Below are positions 47,379-55,351 of a stretch of DNA of 64,000 bases, piece after piece (the first letter of the stretch is position 1; each line of letters starts with the position of its first letter). The position numbers were made by a program, and so were the translations under genes. A model generated the notes under the pieces. It was not told the origin of the DNA. It saw only the letters and a program-made list of their open reading frames with translations, and ran no database searches. Origin of the DNA: Sphingopyxis sp. 113P3 (lineage in GTDB: Bacteria; Pseudomonadota; Alphaproteobacteria; Sphingomonadales; Sphingomonadaceae); NCBI RefSeq assembly GCF_001278035.1, contig NZ_CP009452.1:1583501-1647500 (forward strand), in the 5' to 3' direction.

Positions 47379-48953
47379 ATGAAGACCGTCGAAACGCTGA
47401 ACGAAGGCCTGAAGCGCGAATATCGCCTGACCATCACCGCGAAGGATATCGATGCGCGCGTCGATGACGAAGTGAAGAGCATTGCCCCCACGGTGCGCAT
47501 GCCCGGCTTCCGTCCCGGCAAGGTGCCGCCGAACCTCATCCGCAAGATGCATGGCGAAGCGCTGTCGGCCGACGCGCTCAACAAGGCGATCGATCAGGGC
47601 GTCCGCGACCTGATGGCGAACGAGAAGCTGCGCCCGGCCTTGCAGCCTGCGGTCAGCCTCGCCGATGGCTATGAGCGCGGCAAGGACGCCGAAATCACGG
47701 TTGCGCTCGAAGTGCTGCCCGAGATTGAAACGCCGTCGATTGACGGACTGAAGCTTGAGCGGCTCACCGTTCCCGCTGATGAAAAGGCGGTAATGGCGAA
47801 GATCGAGGAATTCGCGGCGCAGATGAAGCGCTTCGAAGATGCGCCGAAGACGAAGAAGGCCGCGAGCGGCGACCAGGTCATCATTGACTTCGCAGGCAGC
47901 GTCGACGGCGTCGCGTTCGATGGCGGTACCGGCGAGGACATGGCGGTCGAGATTGGTTCGGGTCAGCTTATTCCCGGTTTCGAGGATCAGCTCGTCGGCG
48001 CGAAGACCGGCGACGAGAAGACCGTCAAGGTCAGCTTCCCCGAGGATTATCCTGTCGACACGCTGAAGGGGAAGGCGGCCGAGTTCGCGGTTACCGTGAA
48101 ACAGGTCAAGGTTCCCGCCGAGAGCAAGATCGACGACGAGTTTGCAAAGTCGCTCGGGCTTGAAAGCCTCGACAAGCTCAAGGAGCTGATGCAGGACCAG
48201 GTCGAACAGGAGCTCAACGGCCTGACCCGGACCTATATGAAGCGCAAGCTGCTCGATCAGCTCGCGGCGAACCACGACTTCGAGGTTCCCCCAACGATGG
48301 TCGAAGCCGAGTTCAACCAGATCTGGCAGCAGCTCGAGCATGAAGCGAGCCACGAGGAGGACCCCGAGGCGGCAAAGGCCGAGCTCGAAAAGGATCGCGA
48401 CGAATATCGCGCGATTGCGGTCCGCCGCGTCCGTCTTGGTCTGCTTCTCTCGGAAATCGGTCAGGCGAACGGCGTGCAGGTTTCGAACCAGGAAATGCAG
48501 CGGCTGATCATGCAGGCGGCCCAGCAGTATCGCCCCGAGGATCGCCAGCGCTTCGTCGAATATGTCCAGCAGGACGCGCTCGCTGCCGCGCAGCTCCGCG
48601 CCCCGCTCTATGAAGACAAGGTCGTCGACTTCCTCTTCGAAAAGGCCGAGATCACCGACCGCGAAGTGACGCGCGAGGAGATTGAAGCAGCGATCGAGGC
48701 AGATGACGATCACGTGCACGGCCCGGGTTGCGGTCACGACCATGACCACGACCACAAGCCCGCGAAGAAGGCTGCTGCGAAGAAGCCGGCGGCCAAGAAG
48801 GAAGCGGTGAAGGAAGAGGTCAAGGCCGAGAAAGCCCCCGCCAAGAAGGCGCCGGCGAAAAAAGCCGCTGCGCCCAAGGTCGAGAAGGGGGCCGCGGACG
48901 AAAAGCCTGCCGCCAAGAAAGCGCCGGCGAAGAAGGCTGCAGCCAAGAAGTAA
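47379..48953 (+). CDS. tig: Trigger factor with long His-rich and Lys/Ala-rich tail
   Basis: A 524-residue ribosome-associated chaperone and prolyl isomerase. The ribosome-docking motif is MPGFRPGKVPPNLI (about 44-57), the FKBP-type PPIase domain runs about 160-245 (VIIDFAGSVDGVAFDGGTGE), and the arms/body follow to about 440. The family is usually about 430-450 residues; here a tail of ~83 residues is added (48702-48950): HVHGPGCGHDHDHDHKP, then repeated KKAPAKKAAA-type units. A strong terminator follows, so it is not co-transcribed with clpP/clpX. Confidence 0.95.
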   Translation: MKTVETLNEGLKREYRLTITAKDIDARVDDEVKSIAPTVRMPGFRPGKVPPNLIRKMHGEALSADALNKAIDQGVRDLMANEKLRPALQPAVSLADGYERGKDAEITVALEVLPEIETPSIDGLKLERLTVPADEKAVMAKIEEFAAQMKRFEDAPKTKKAASGDQVIIDFAGSVDGVAFDGGTGEDMAVEIGSGQLIPGFEDQLVGAKTGDEKTVKVSFPEDYPVDTLKGKAAEFAVTVKQVKVPAESKIDDEFAKSLGLESLDKLKELMQDQVEQELNGLTRTYMKRKLLDQLAANHDFEVPPTMVEAEFNQIWQQLEHEASHEEDPEAAKAELEKDRDEYRAIAVRRVRLGLLLSEIGQANGVQVSNQEMQRLIMQAAQQYRPEDRQRFVEYVQQDALAAAQLRAPLYEDKVVDFLFEKAEITDREVTREEIEAAIEADDDHVHGPGCGHDHDHDHKPAKKAAAKKPAAKKEAVKEEVKAEKAPAKKAPAKKAAAPKVEKGAADEKPAAKKAPAKKAAAKK

Positions 48954-48975
48954 GCGCTGCGTGGGTGAAAGTTCG

Positions 48976-49012
48976 AACGGCCGGGTGGAGCGATTCACCC
49001 GGCCGTTTTCTT
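48976..49012 (+). terminator. Rho-independent terminator of tig
   Basis: A perfect 12-bp stem, AACGGCCGGGTG/CACCCGGCCGTT, with an 8-base loop is followed by TTTTCTT-type U-rich sequence. This is the clearest intrinsic terminator in the window. Confidence 0.9.
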
Positions 49013-49083
49013 GGCCGGTCGGAGATGCCGCCAGGCCCGCGACAAGCCACTGATCGCTCGCCCGATCCCGGCAAGCCGCGGGC

Positions 49084-49671
49084 CTATAGGCTCCGCGTCC
49101 AATACTGCAGCTCGTGCGGCTCTTCCTCCAAGCCGCCCACCGTTTTCCATTCGAACCGGGCGGTCACACCATTGAGCGGTGCGTAGCCGCGTTTGCGCCA
49201 GAAACTGTCGAGCGGTCGGTAAGCAGCGGGGCGGGCAGGGTGATCTTGCGCGCGGATGACGCTGCAGAAGGCAGCGGTTGCGGCGCCGAGCGCGCGCGCC
49301 TGCGCCTCACGGTGGTCGAAAAAGGCGTGGCCGATCCCGCGTCCGCGACAGCTTTCGAGCAGCACCGATTCGCCGAAATAGAAGGTCCGATCTATGTCAA
49401 AGCCAGCCAACGCGAGCGGCTTTCGCCAGGCCGCGTCCTGGGCTGCGAGCGGCGCCGCGGTCGCGGCGCCGACGATTTCAGTTCCGTCGCGGGCAACAAC
49501 CACGATGGCGCCTTCGGCCGCCGCAAAGGCCGAGAGATAATCGGCCTCATATTCCGCATCGCCGTCGTAGAGATAGGGAAAGTCGCGGAACACCGCGATG
49601 CGCAGCCTGGCGAGATCCGGGATAAATTCGGCTAACCGGGCGCCGGTGACCGGCAATACGGTGAGTGTCAT
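49084..49671 (-). CDS. GNAT family N-acetyltransferase
   Basis: A 195-residue GNAT protein. The acetyl-CoA loop region is ESCRGRGIGHAFFDHREAQA (about 105-124), preceded by FYFGESVLL. The C-terminal part (WRKRGYAPLNGVTARFEWK) is typical of a small-molecule or peptide acetyltransferase. The ATG overlaps the stop of the NTF2-like gene upstream (4 bases), so the two are co-translated. Substrate unknown. Confidence 0.83.
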   Translation of the reverse strand: MTLTVLPVTGARLAEFIPDLARLRIAVFRDFPYLYDGDAEYEADYLSAFAAAEGAIVVVARDGTEIVGAATAAPLAAQDAAWRKPLALAGFDIDRTFYFGESVLLESCRGRGIGHAFFDHREAQARALGAATAAFCSVIRAQDHPARPAAYRPLDSFWRKRGYAPLNGVTARFEWKTVGGLEEEPHELQYWTRSL

Positions 49672-50069
49672 GCCCCGACCTGCCGCAGCCAGTCCGCAAG
49701 ATTGTAATAGGTGGTGATGCGTTCGATCAGCCCGGCATCATTGATTGCCAGGAAGGCTCCGGCGGGTAGGCGATAGGTCTGACCAGTCGCCTCGGGCAGG
49801 CCTTCGTCGGTCGCGAGATAGGTGCCGTTCACGACAAACTCTGCGGCGGCGCGGTTGCCCTCGGCAAGGATTACCATGTCGGTGAGCTCTTCGCGGTAGC
49901 AGCGCGTCATGTGCGCGTTGAATTCTGCGAACAGCGCCTTGCCGCGGCGCGGTGCGCCCTGGTTGACATCGTGGCGGAGATCATCTGCGACAAGTGCGAG
50001 CATCGCGTCCGTATCGCCCGCGTTGAAGGCGGTGTAATAGGCGGCGACGATCTCGCGGGTGGCGGTCAT
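49668..50069 (-). CDS. NTF2-fold / ketosteroid isomerase-related protein
   Basis: A 133-residue SnoaL-like cone-fold protein: IVAAYYTAFNAGDTDAMLAL (about 7-26), then VADDLRHDVNQG, GNRAAAEFVVNGTYLA and ITTYYNLADW. The fold hosts isomerases, dehydratases and ligand binders; the substrate is unknown. It is coupled with a GNAT gene. It is not closely similar to the two NTF2-fold proteins at 56.4 and 63.5 kb. Confidence 0.83.
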   Translation of the reverse strand: MTATREIVAAYYTAFNAGDTDAMLALVADDLRHDVNQGAPRRGKALFAEFNAHMTRCYREELTDMVILAEGNRAAAEFVVNGTYLATDEGLPEATGQTYRLPAGAFLAINDAGLIERITTYYNLADWLRQVGA

Positions 50070-50104
50070 GCGAATCTCCCGAAAAGCTGTTCGCGGACCC
50101 CTTA

Positions 50105-50722
50105 TCAGATCACAGCCATATTGTAGCAGTGCCAGCTGAAGATTGCCGCCGCGCCCCGGTGCGGCCGCCAGGGTTCAGCGAGCATGCGCACTGCCTTTTC
50201 TCTCGGACGCTCGCCGAGCTGCAATATGCGGCCCACCGCTTCCTGGACCGCAAGATCGCCCGCGGGCCAGATGTCGGGGCGTCCTTCGGCAAACAAAAGG
50301 TAGATTTCGGCCGACCAGCGCCCGATTCCCTTGACCTTGGTGAGGAGCGCAATCGCCTCCTCATCGTCAGCGGGGAGCGCGGCGAAATCGAGTTCCCCGT
50401 CAAGGATGAGCTGCGCGAGGCTCTTGGCATAGCTTTGCTTCTGCGCCGATAAGCCACAGGCACGCAGCGCATCGAACTCTGCCGCGGCCATGACCTCGGC
50501 CGGGCAGCCCGCGCCGAACGCCGCCTCGAGCTTGTTCCAGATCGAATTGGCGGCAGCCACGCTAACCTGCTGTCCAACGATCGTGCGAAGCAGGGTCGTA
50601 TACCCCGGCTCGCGAATGCGCGGTTCAGGATAACCGGCATGGCCGAGCGCGCGCGCAAAATGCGGTTCGATCCTTGTCAGCGCGTCGATTCCGGCGTTCA
50701 GCTTATCCTGGGTCAATCCCAT
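50105..50722 (-). CDS. DNA-3-methyladenine glycosylase II, AlkA-type HhH-GPD protein
   Basis: A 205-residue base-excision repair glycosylase. The helix-hairpin-helix is LLTKVKGIGRWSAEIYLLFA (about 120-139), followed by the catalytic Asp in WPAGDLAVQEAV. It begins TTLLRTIVGQQVSVAAANSI after a short N-terminus. It lacks the N-terminal AlkA_N domain of E. coli AlkA, so it is the short form. AAGGGA precedes the ATG at 50722. Confidence 0.92.
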   Translation of the reverse strand: MGLTQDKLNAGIDALTRIEPHFARALGHAGYPEPRIREPGYTTLLRTIVGQQVSVAAANSIWNKLEAAFGAGCPAEVMAAAEFDALRACGLSAQKQSYAKSLAQLILDGELDFAALPADDEEAIALLTKVKGIGRWSAEIYLLFAEGRPDIWPAGDLAVQEAVGRILQLGERPREKAVRMLAEPWRPHRGAAAIFSWHCYNMAVI

Positions 50723-50824
50723 CCGATATTCCCTTTTTGTTCCTTCAGTCGCTCTTAGCAACGCTTGATTTGCCGTGCAACGCGGGACATAGCCCCATGC
50801 GAATCGAACGATATGGGGACGAGC

Positions 50825-51142
50825 ATGGCCAAGCTGATTGTGGTGACGCGCGACGGGACCGAACATGAGATCGAAGGCGACGCCAGCCTGACCGTGATGG
50901 AAAATATCCGTGATGCGGGCTTTGACGAGCTGCTCGCGCTGTGCGGTGGTTGCTGTTCGTGCGCAACCTGCCACGTTCATGTCGAGGCCGGCAACAAGGA
51001 CGCGCTGCCTGCGATGAGCGAGGATGAGAATGACCTGCTCGATTCGACCAGCGATCGCGATGAGAATTCGCGTCTGTCGTGCCAGATCCCGTTCAGTGAC
51101 GCACTGGACGGCCTCAAGGTGCGGATCGCCGAGGAGGACTGA
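50825..51142 (+). CDS. [2Fe-2S] ferredoxin, adrenodoxin type
   Basis: A 105-residue ferredoxin with cluster ligands C40, C46, C49 ([15 protein letters not shown]) and C86 (RLSCQIPF), the CX5CX2C...C spacing of the adrenodoxin/putidaredoxin group. These pass electrons from FAD reductases to P450s or serve in iron-sulfur assembly. It is 6.5 kb from the P450, outside the suspected island, so a functional link is possible but not shown. An alternative ATG at 50813 is in frame. Confidence 0.93.
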   Translation: MAKLIVVTRDGTEHEIEGDASLTVMENIRDAGFDELLALCGGCCSCATCHVHVEAGNKDALPAMSEDENDLLDSTSDRDENSRLSCQIPFSDALDGLKVRIAEED

Positions 51143-51198
51143 CCTTCCCCTTCATCCCGGCGAAAAGCAGGTTTTCCAGCCTCGCAAAGAATAATTCG

Positions 51199-51218
51199 CT
51201 CCCAGCATTTGCTGGGAG
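51199..51218. terminator. Bidirectional terminator-like dyad
   Basis: CTCCCAGCA and TGCTGGGAG are perfectly complementary with TT between them, in the 81-bp gap between the convergent ferredoxin and rlmB genes. A degenerate second dyad lies just to its left (51156-51185). The type resembles the gatA-gatB repeat. Confidence 0.55.
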
Positions 51219-51223
51219 TATGC

Positions 51224-51991
51224 CTATGCTCCTGCGGTCGCCACCGCGTAGAGCGCGATTGCCGCAGCGTTCGAGATGTTGAGGCTTTCCATCCGCGGCG
51301 AGATCGGCAGCCGCGCGAGAACGTCACAATGTTCCATGACATTGTGGCGCATCCCGTCGCCTTCCGAACCAAGAACGAGCGCGACCTTGCTGCCGTCGAG
51401 GGTCTCGCCGAGCGTGGTCTCGGTGTTGCCGGTAAGCCCGATACGCCAATATTGCGCCTCGGCGATTTCCTCGAGCGCACGCGAGAGGTTGACGACCCGC
51501 ACCCACGGCACGGTTTCAAGCGCGCCTGACGCTGCGCGCGCAATGACGCCGCTTTCAGGCGGGCTATGCCTGTCCTGCGTGACGATCGCGGCCGCGTCGA
51601 ACGCCGCGGCCGATCGTAGCACCGCGCCGATATTATGCGGGTCGGTGACTTGATCGAGAACGACGATTGGGCGCCGGCTTCCAGCGTCGCTTTCCTCCTG
51701 CAATATGTCGCCAAGATAGGGGCTGTCGAGCGGGTCGACTTCGACGACCAGGCCTTGGTGCGGGGCATCGCGTGCAACAAGCCGTGCAAGGTCCGTGACG
51801 TCGGCATAGCTGACGGGGAGCGCAGAGGGCAGGTCGAGCTGACCGATTGCCTCGCGCGTACCCCAGATGCGCTTGACGCGCCGTTCAGGATTGCCGAGTG
51901 CGGCGAGGACGGCGTGGCGGCCCCAGAAACGGATGCCTTGGCCCTTGGGTGATGGGCCGCCGGGACGGCGGTGGCGGGAAAATTGTCTCAT
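51224..51991 (-). CDS. rlmB: 23S rRNA (guanosine-2'-O)-methyltransferase RlmB
   Basis: A 255-residue SPOUT (SpoU) methyltransferase acting on G2251 of 23S rRNA. An N-terminal L30e-like substrate domain (FWGRHAVLAAL...) is followed by the knotted SAM domain: VLDQVTDPHNIGAVLRSAAA, LVLGSEGDGMR and LPISPRMESLNISNAAAIAL. The start MRQFSRHRR at 51991 was chosen because upstream in-frame sequence runs into tRNA-Tyr. Confidence 0.93.
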   Translation of the reverse strand: MRQFSRHRRPGGPSPKGQGIRFWGRHAVLAALGNPERRVKRIWGTREAIGQLDLPSALPVSYADVTDLARLVARDAPHQGLVVEVDPLDSPYLGDILQEESDAGSRRPIVVLDQVTDPHNIGAVLRSAAAFDAAAIVTQDRHSPPESGVIARAASGALETVPWVRVVNLSRALEEIAEAQYWRIGLTGNTETTLGETLDGSKVALVLGSEGDGMRHNVMEHCDVLARLPISPRMESLNISNAAAIALYAVATAGA

Positions 51992-52070
51992 ATGGCGCGC
52001 CTTTCCCATGACTGCCATTGACAGGCAAGCGCCGTTTCGCCATTGGACCGCTTCCCCGCAGGGGCCCCAT

Positions 52071-52156
52071 GGACAGGTGGCCGAGTGGTTAAAGGCAGCA
52101 GACTGTAAATCTGCCCGGGTTTCCGTACGCTGGTTCGAATCCAGCCCTGTCCACCA
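52071..52156 (+). tRNA. tRNA-Tyr (GTA)
   Basis: The acceptor stem is GGACAGG/CCTGTCC. The anticodon stem GCAGA/TCTGC encloses CTGTAAA with anticodon GTA at 52105-52107. A long variable arm (class II) is present, as usual for bacterial tRNA-Tyr. T arm GGTTCGAATCC; CCA encoded at 52154-52156. It is the probable attachment site of the adjacent integrative element. Confidence 0.96.
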
Positions 52157-52173
52157 TCCTCCCGTGGTCCGTA

Positions 52174-52220
52174 CCGGACACATCGGTTACAGTTTATTCC
52201 GGAGACATAGGTAACAGTTT
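52174..52220. repeat. Tandem 22-bp direct repeats, remnant of an IS end
   Basis: CCGGACACATCGGTTACAGTTT (52174-52195) and CCGGAGACATAGGTAACAGTTT (52199-52220) match at 19 of 22 positions and are spaced by 25 bases. Such paired repeats look like transposase-binding sites at the end of an IS. No transposase belongs to them, and the ISL3 element begins 2 bases later, so they are likely a fragment. Confidence 0.55.
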
Positions 52221-52222
52221 TG

Positions 52223-53527
52223 GGCTCTTCCCCGTGAACGGGGGATGAGGGTGGATCAGACCCGATTGATGACGCCATTCCAACCGCAAAGAGCGAGCAC
52301 GCGCAAGCGGTAGTTGTGAAAGTTGCGGAAGCCGAACGCGCGGCGCGAGATCATCTCCATCTTTGTGTGAAAGCCCTCGGTGATTCCATTGTTCCTGGAA
52401 AAGCGCCACATGCGGGCGACGGGCTCGAGCCAGCTGGTCAGGGTATCGGCGAGGGACTTGAGGGGGCTGGCGGCGAACTGATCGATCAGCCTGAGCAGGT
52501 CGGGGATAAGCTGGCTGGCCTTTTTGGCATTGAGGGATTTTTGCGTCAGCAGGAGGGCCATGTCCTGCTTGGCAGTGTAGAGGGCTTCGAGCACCGGATT
52601 GGCTTTCAGGTAGACGGCCAGCCTTTTGCGCTGTTCTTCGCTTAGCTTCCATCGATGGCGCCGCATCGAACTGAGCAGCCCGCGATTCTTTCGGCCCTCG
52701 GGATCGAAGCGCTTCCATCCTTCGAGGAAATGCTGGTTGAGCAGCCGAATGACATGGAAGCGATCGGCGACGATCTTCGCGTTCGGAAAATATTTGCGGG
52801 CGATTGCGCGATAGGTTTCCGACAGGTCCATCACGATGACCTTGACCTTGTCGCGCCCTGGCAACCTTCGCAAATAGCTTCGTAAACTGTCTTCCGAGCG
52901 TCCCGGGACGACATCGTGGACCTTGTGATTCTTCAGATCGACAAATGTCGTCGCATAGCCTCTCTTGCGCGAGAAAAAATGCTCGTCGATCCCCAGGACC
53001 TGCGGGCAGGGCCGACCGGACAGCTCCGAGACGCGCTGTTCGATGAAATGATGATACCAGCGCTCGATGGTTGCACTGCCGATCGCATGGGTGCTCGTCA
53101 ACTGGCTTTGGCTGATGCCTCCGTGGTGACCGTCGAAGACCTCAAGACGGTACGTCTCCGTCGCGCGATAGCGCGGACGGATGCCCGAAAAGCGATGACG
53201 GAAATAGCGGCCGCAACCGGCACAATGATATTTGGGCACCGCAAGGTGCACGATCAGGATCTGGTTGCCTTGACGCGTGTGCTTGAGATCGCGCTCATAA
53301 GTCGCCTTGATCCGCAGCCCCCCGTGGCCGCAATAAAGGCAAACAGGCCGCTTCGTTGGCCGCGCCCACACACGAATGTCGCGTCGCCGCTCGACACGGA
53401 CAATCTCAACATCCGACAGCCCTAATATGCCGTCGATTCCCTGATCAGCCTTCTTCTTCATCAGACTTGTCCTTCCTATGACAAGTCTAACCCAATTTCC
53501 CTCATCCCCCGTTCACGAGGAAGAGCC
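52223..53527 (-). mobile_element. ISL3-family insertion sequence, complete
   Basis: A 1305-bp element with 29-bp terminal inverted repeats (52223-52251 and 53499-53527) matching at 28 positions; each begins GGCTCTTCC and includes CGTGAACGGGGGATGAGGG. It carries one intact transposase. No 8-bp target duplication is visible (CAGTTTTG left, AAAACCTC right), so a flank may have been rearranged after insertion. Confidence 0.88.
52256..53461 (-). CDS. ISL3-family transposase
   Basis: A 401-residue transposase. The N-terminus has a zinc-finger-like set (PVCLYCGHGG ... YHCAGCGRYF), then helix-turn-helix (ISQSQLTSTHAIGSATIERW), then the DDE core with LGIDEHFFSRKRGY, VIVMDLSETYRAIARKYFP and, at the end, NNGITEGFHTKMEMISRRAF. 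Full length for ISL3, no frameshift. Confidence 0.93.
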   Translation of the reverse strand: MKKKADQGIDGILGLSDVEIVRVERRRDIRVWARPTKRPVCLYCGHGGLRIKATYERDLKHTRQGNQILIVHLAVPKYHCAGCGRYFRHRFSGIRPRYRATETYRLEVFDGHHGGISQSQLTSTHAIGSATIERWYHHFIEQRVSELSGRPCPQVLGIDEHFFSRKRGYATTFVDLKNHKVHDVVPGRSEDSLRSYLRRLPGRDKVKVIVMDLSETYRAIARKYFPNAKIVADRFHVIRLLNQHFLEGWKRFDPEGRKNRGLLSSMRRHRWKLSEEQRKRLAVYLKANPVLEALYTAKQDMALLLTQKSLNAKKASQLIPDLLRLIDQFAASPLKSLADTLTSWLEPVARMWRFSRNNGITEGFHTKMEMISRRAFGFRNFHNYRLRVLALCGWNGVINRV

Positions 53528-53697
53528 AAAACCTCTAGAGGCCGTAGAAAACCTAGGGTATTATCCCTGGTCGGTCCTCTGCATCTCACGCCGTATCACT
53601 GCAGCGCAGAGAAAAGTGGGGGGAGATGTGGGGGTAGATTTTACCCCCCTTCAGAATCGGCCCTCCAAGTGTGGGGGCAGAAATTGGGGTTAACGCT
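53528..53697. other. Integrase upstream region, probable att half
   Basis: The 170 bases between the ISL3 element and the integrase contain a palindrome CCTCTAGAGG, a dyad around CTAGGG/CCCTGG, and GGGGGTAGATTTTACCCCCC. No copy of the tRNA-Tyr 3' end is seen here. Before the ISL3 insertion this stretch lay within about 200 bases of tRNA-Tyr. Confidence 0.4.
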
Positions 53698-54405
53698 ATG
53701 AAAAAGCTTACAGCTTTGGCAATAAAGGCCGCGTGGGCGAATCCCGGGACCTATCAGGATGGGGATGGACTATTTCTGAAGGTGGACAAACGCGGCGGCG
53801 CTTCCTGGCTTCTGCGTCTTCAACATGACGGCAAGCGCCGGGATATTGGGTTGGGCAGCGCCAAATTGCTCCTGCTCGTGGAGGCACGGCAAAAAGCCAG
53901 CGAGCTGCACAAGGCGATCAAGATCGACCGTCGCGATATTCTGGTCGAAAGGAAGAATGAAGCTGCCGCCAAGGTGACGTTCCGCGAGGCAGCGCACCAA
54001 TATCATAAGGAAAATGCGGCAGGCTGGAAGAGCGCCATCGATGCACGGCAGTGGCTCGCCAGTCTCGAAAGTCACGCCTTTGCGAAATTGGGCAATGTTC
54101 CGACCGGGGGAATCTCTGCGGCGGATATCATCGATGTATTGTTGCCGATCTGGCAGGAGATCCCGGCGACGGCACGTCAGGTGCGCAACCGAATTTGCGT
54201 CGTCCTGGATTATGCTCACGCGAAGGGCTGGCGCTCCAGCGAGGCTCCGTCGGGCAATGGCAGCCTGAAGGCGGGGAGGGGACTGCCCCGGCAGGTAAAG
54301 TCACGGGAAACTCGCAAGGCGATGCCTTACATCGCGCTCCCGACTTTCATCGCGACTTTGCGTCGAAAGCCGGCCTTCGAGCGGTTGGCGCTCGAATTGC
54401 TCTGA
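53698..54405 (+). pseudogene. P4-type tyrosine integrase, truncated before the catalytic domain
   Basis: 235 residues of a tRNA-targeting integrase. The N-terminal arm-binding DUF4102 domain (LTALAIKAAWANPGTYQDGD, GASWLLRLQHDGKRRDIGLG) and the core-binding domain (to about 200) are present. The frame stops after FERLALELL, where the catalytic Arg-His-X-X-Arg-Tyr domain should begin; about 160-170 residues are missing. From about 54402 the DNA is instead the 3' part of the ferredoxin reductase gene on the other strand. It cannot recombine. Position and orientation next to tRNA-Tyr fit a decayed genomic island. Confidence 0.88.
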
Positions 54406-55307
54406 TCATTCGCATTCTGTACCGATTCCAGCCGGATCACCGCGCCCTCGGCAAAGTCGTTCACATGCGCCGCGCAATCGCCGATCGCATAGATGTCGGG
54501 CAGGCTCGCCTTGCAGAAGCGGTCAACTAGGACGCCGTTGCCGCCCTCGGCGCCCGCTGCGATGAGCGGCTCGACCGCCGGGACGCTGCCGATGCCGACG
54601 ATGACAGGGTCGGCGGGGATCACCTCGCCGCCCGCCAGCCGTACGCCCGTGACGCGCGTGTCGCCCTCGATCGCCTCGACGCAAACGCCAAGCCTGAGGT
54701 CGACACCATGATCGCGATGTTCCTGCTCATAAAAACGCGACAACTCGACGCCTGCAACGCGCGCCAGCACGCGGTCGAGCGCCTCGAGCAGCACAACCTT
54801 CTTGCCCGCCTTGGTCAGTGCCGCCGCGGCCTCAAGCCCGACATAGCCGCCGCCGATGACGACGATCTGGCTTGCGGTTTCCGACGCCGCCTTCATCGCA
54901 TCGGCATCAGCTTTCGTCCGCACGCCTTGCACCCCGGGGAGGTCGCCGCCCGCGATCGGCAGCATCCGCGGGCTCCCGCCCGTCGCCCAGACCAGCTTGC
55001 CATAGCCGATTGTCTCGCCGGCGTCGGTCGTGACGCTGTGCGCGGCGGAATCGCCCCACACGACGCGCTTGCCCAGCAGCATCGTCACCGCGCGTTCGTC
55101 CCAATATTTGGCGGGCCGCAGCTGGATGCGTTCGAATTCCTTCTCGCCCGCGAAATATTCCTTCGACAAAGGCGGGCGTTCATGGGGCAGTTCGGGTTCG
55201 TCCCCGATGATTGCGATGCTGCCCTCGAACTTCTGCGTACGCAACATCACCGCAACCTGCGCCCCGCCATGTCCGCCGCCGACAATCACCACGTCGCTCT
55301 GGTTCAT
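54327..55307 (-). pseudogene. Ferredoxin-NAD(P)+ reductase (P450-type), C-terminus replaced
   Basis: A 326-residue frame of the rubredoxin/putidaredoxin-reductase family. FAD site [21 protein letters not shown] site [20 protein letters not shown] (about 147-166), and the second FAD motif [13 protein letters not shown] are intact. Native sequence ends at VQNANDQ (about residue 302, 54401); the remaining ~24 residues are antisense integrase sequence. The usual ~90-100 residue C-terminal dimerisation/redox-partner domain is gone, so it is probably inactive. It is last in the minus-strand unit NTF2-AKR-reductase and would have fed electrons to the P450 via a ferredoxin. Confidence 0.85.
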
Positions 55308-55351
55308 TTACTCGCCCAGATTTAAACGCATTGCCGGATATGCGACGCAGG

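Noticed and set aside
47160..48998. Long open frame antisense to the trigger factor gene
   Set aside because: It is the antisense image of tig, runs across tRNA-Leu, and has a Leu/Arg-rich composition typical of shadow frames.
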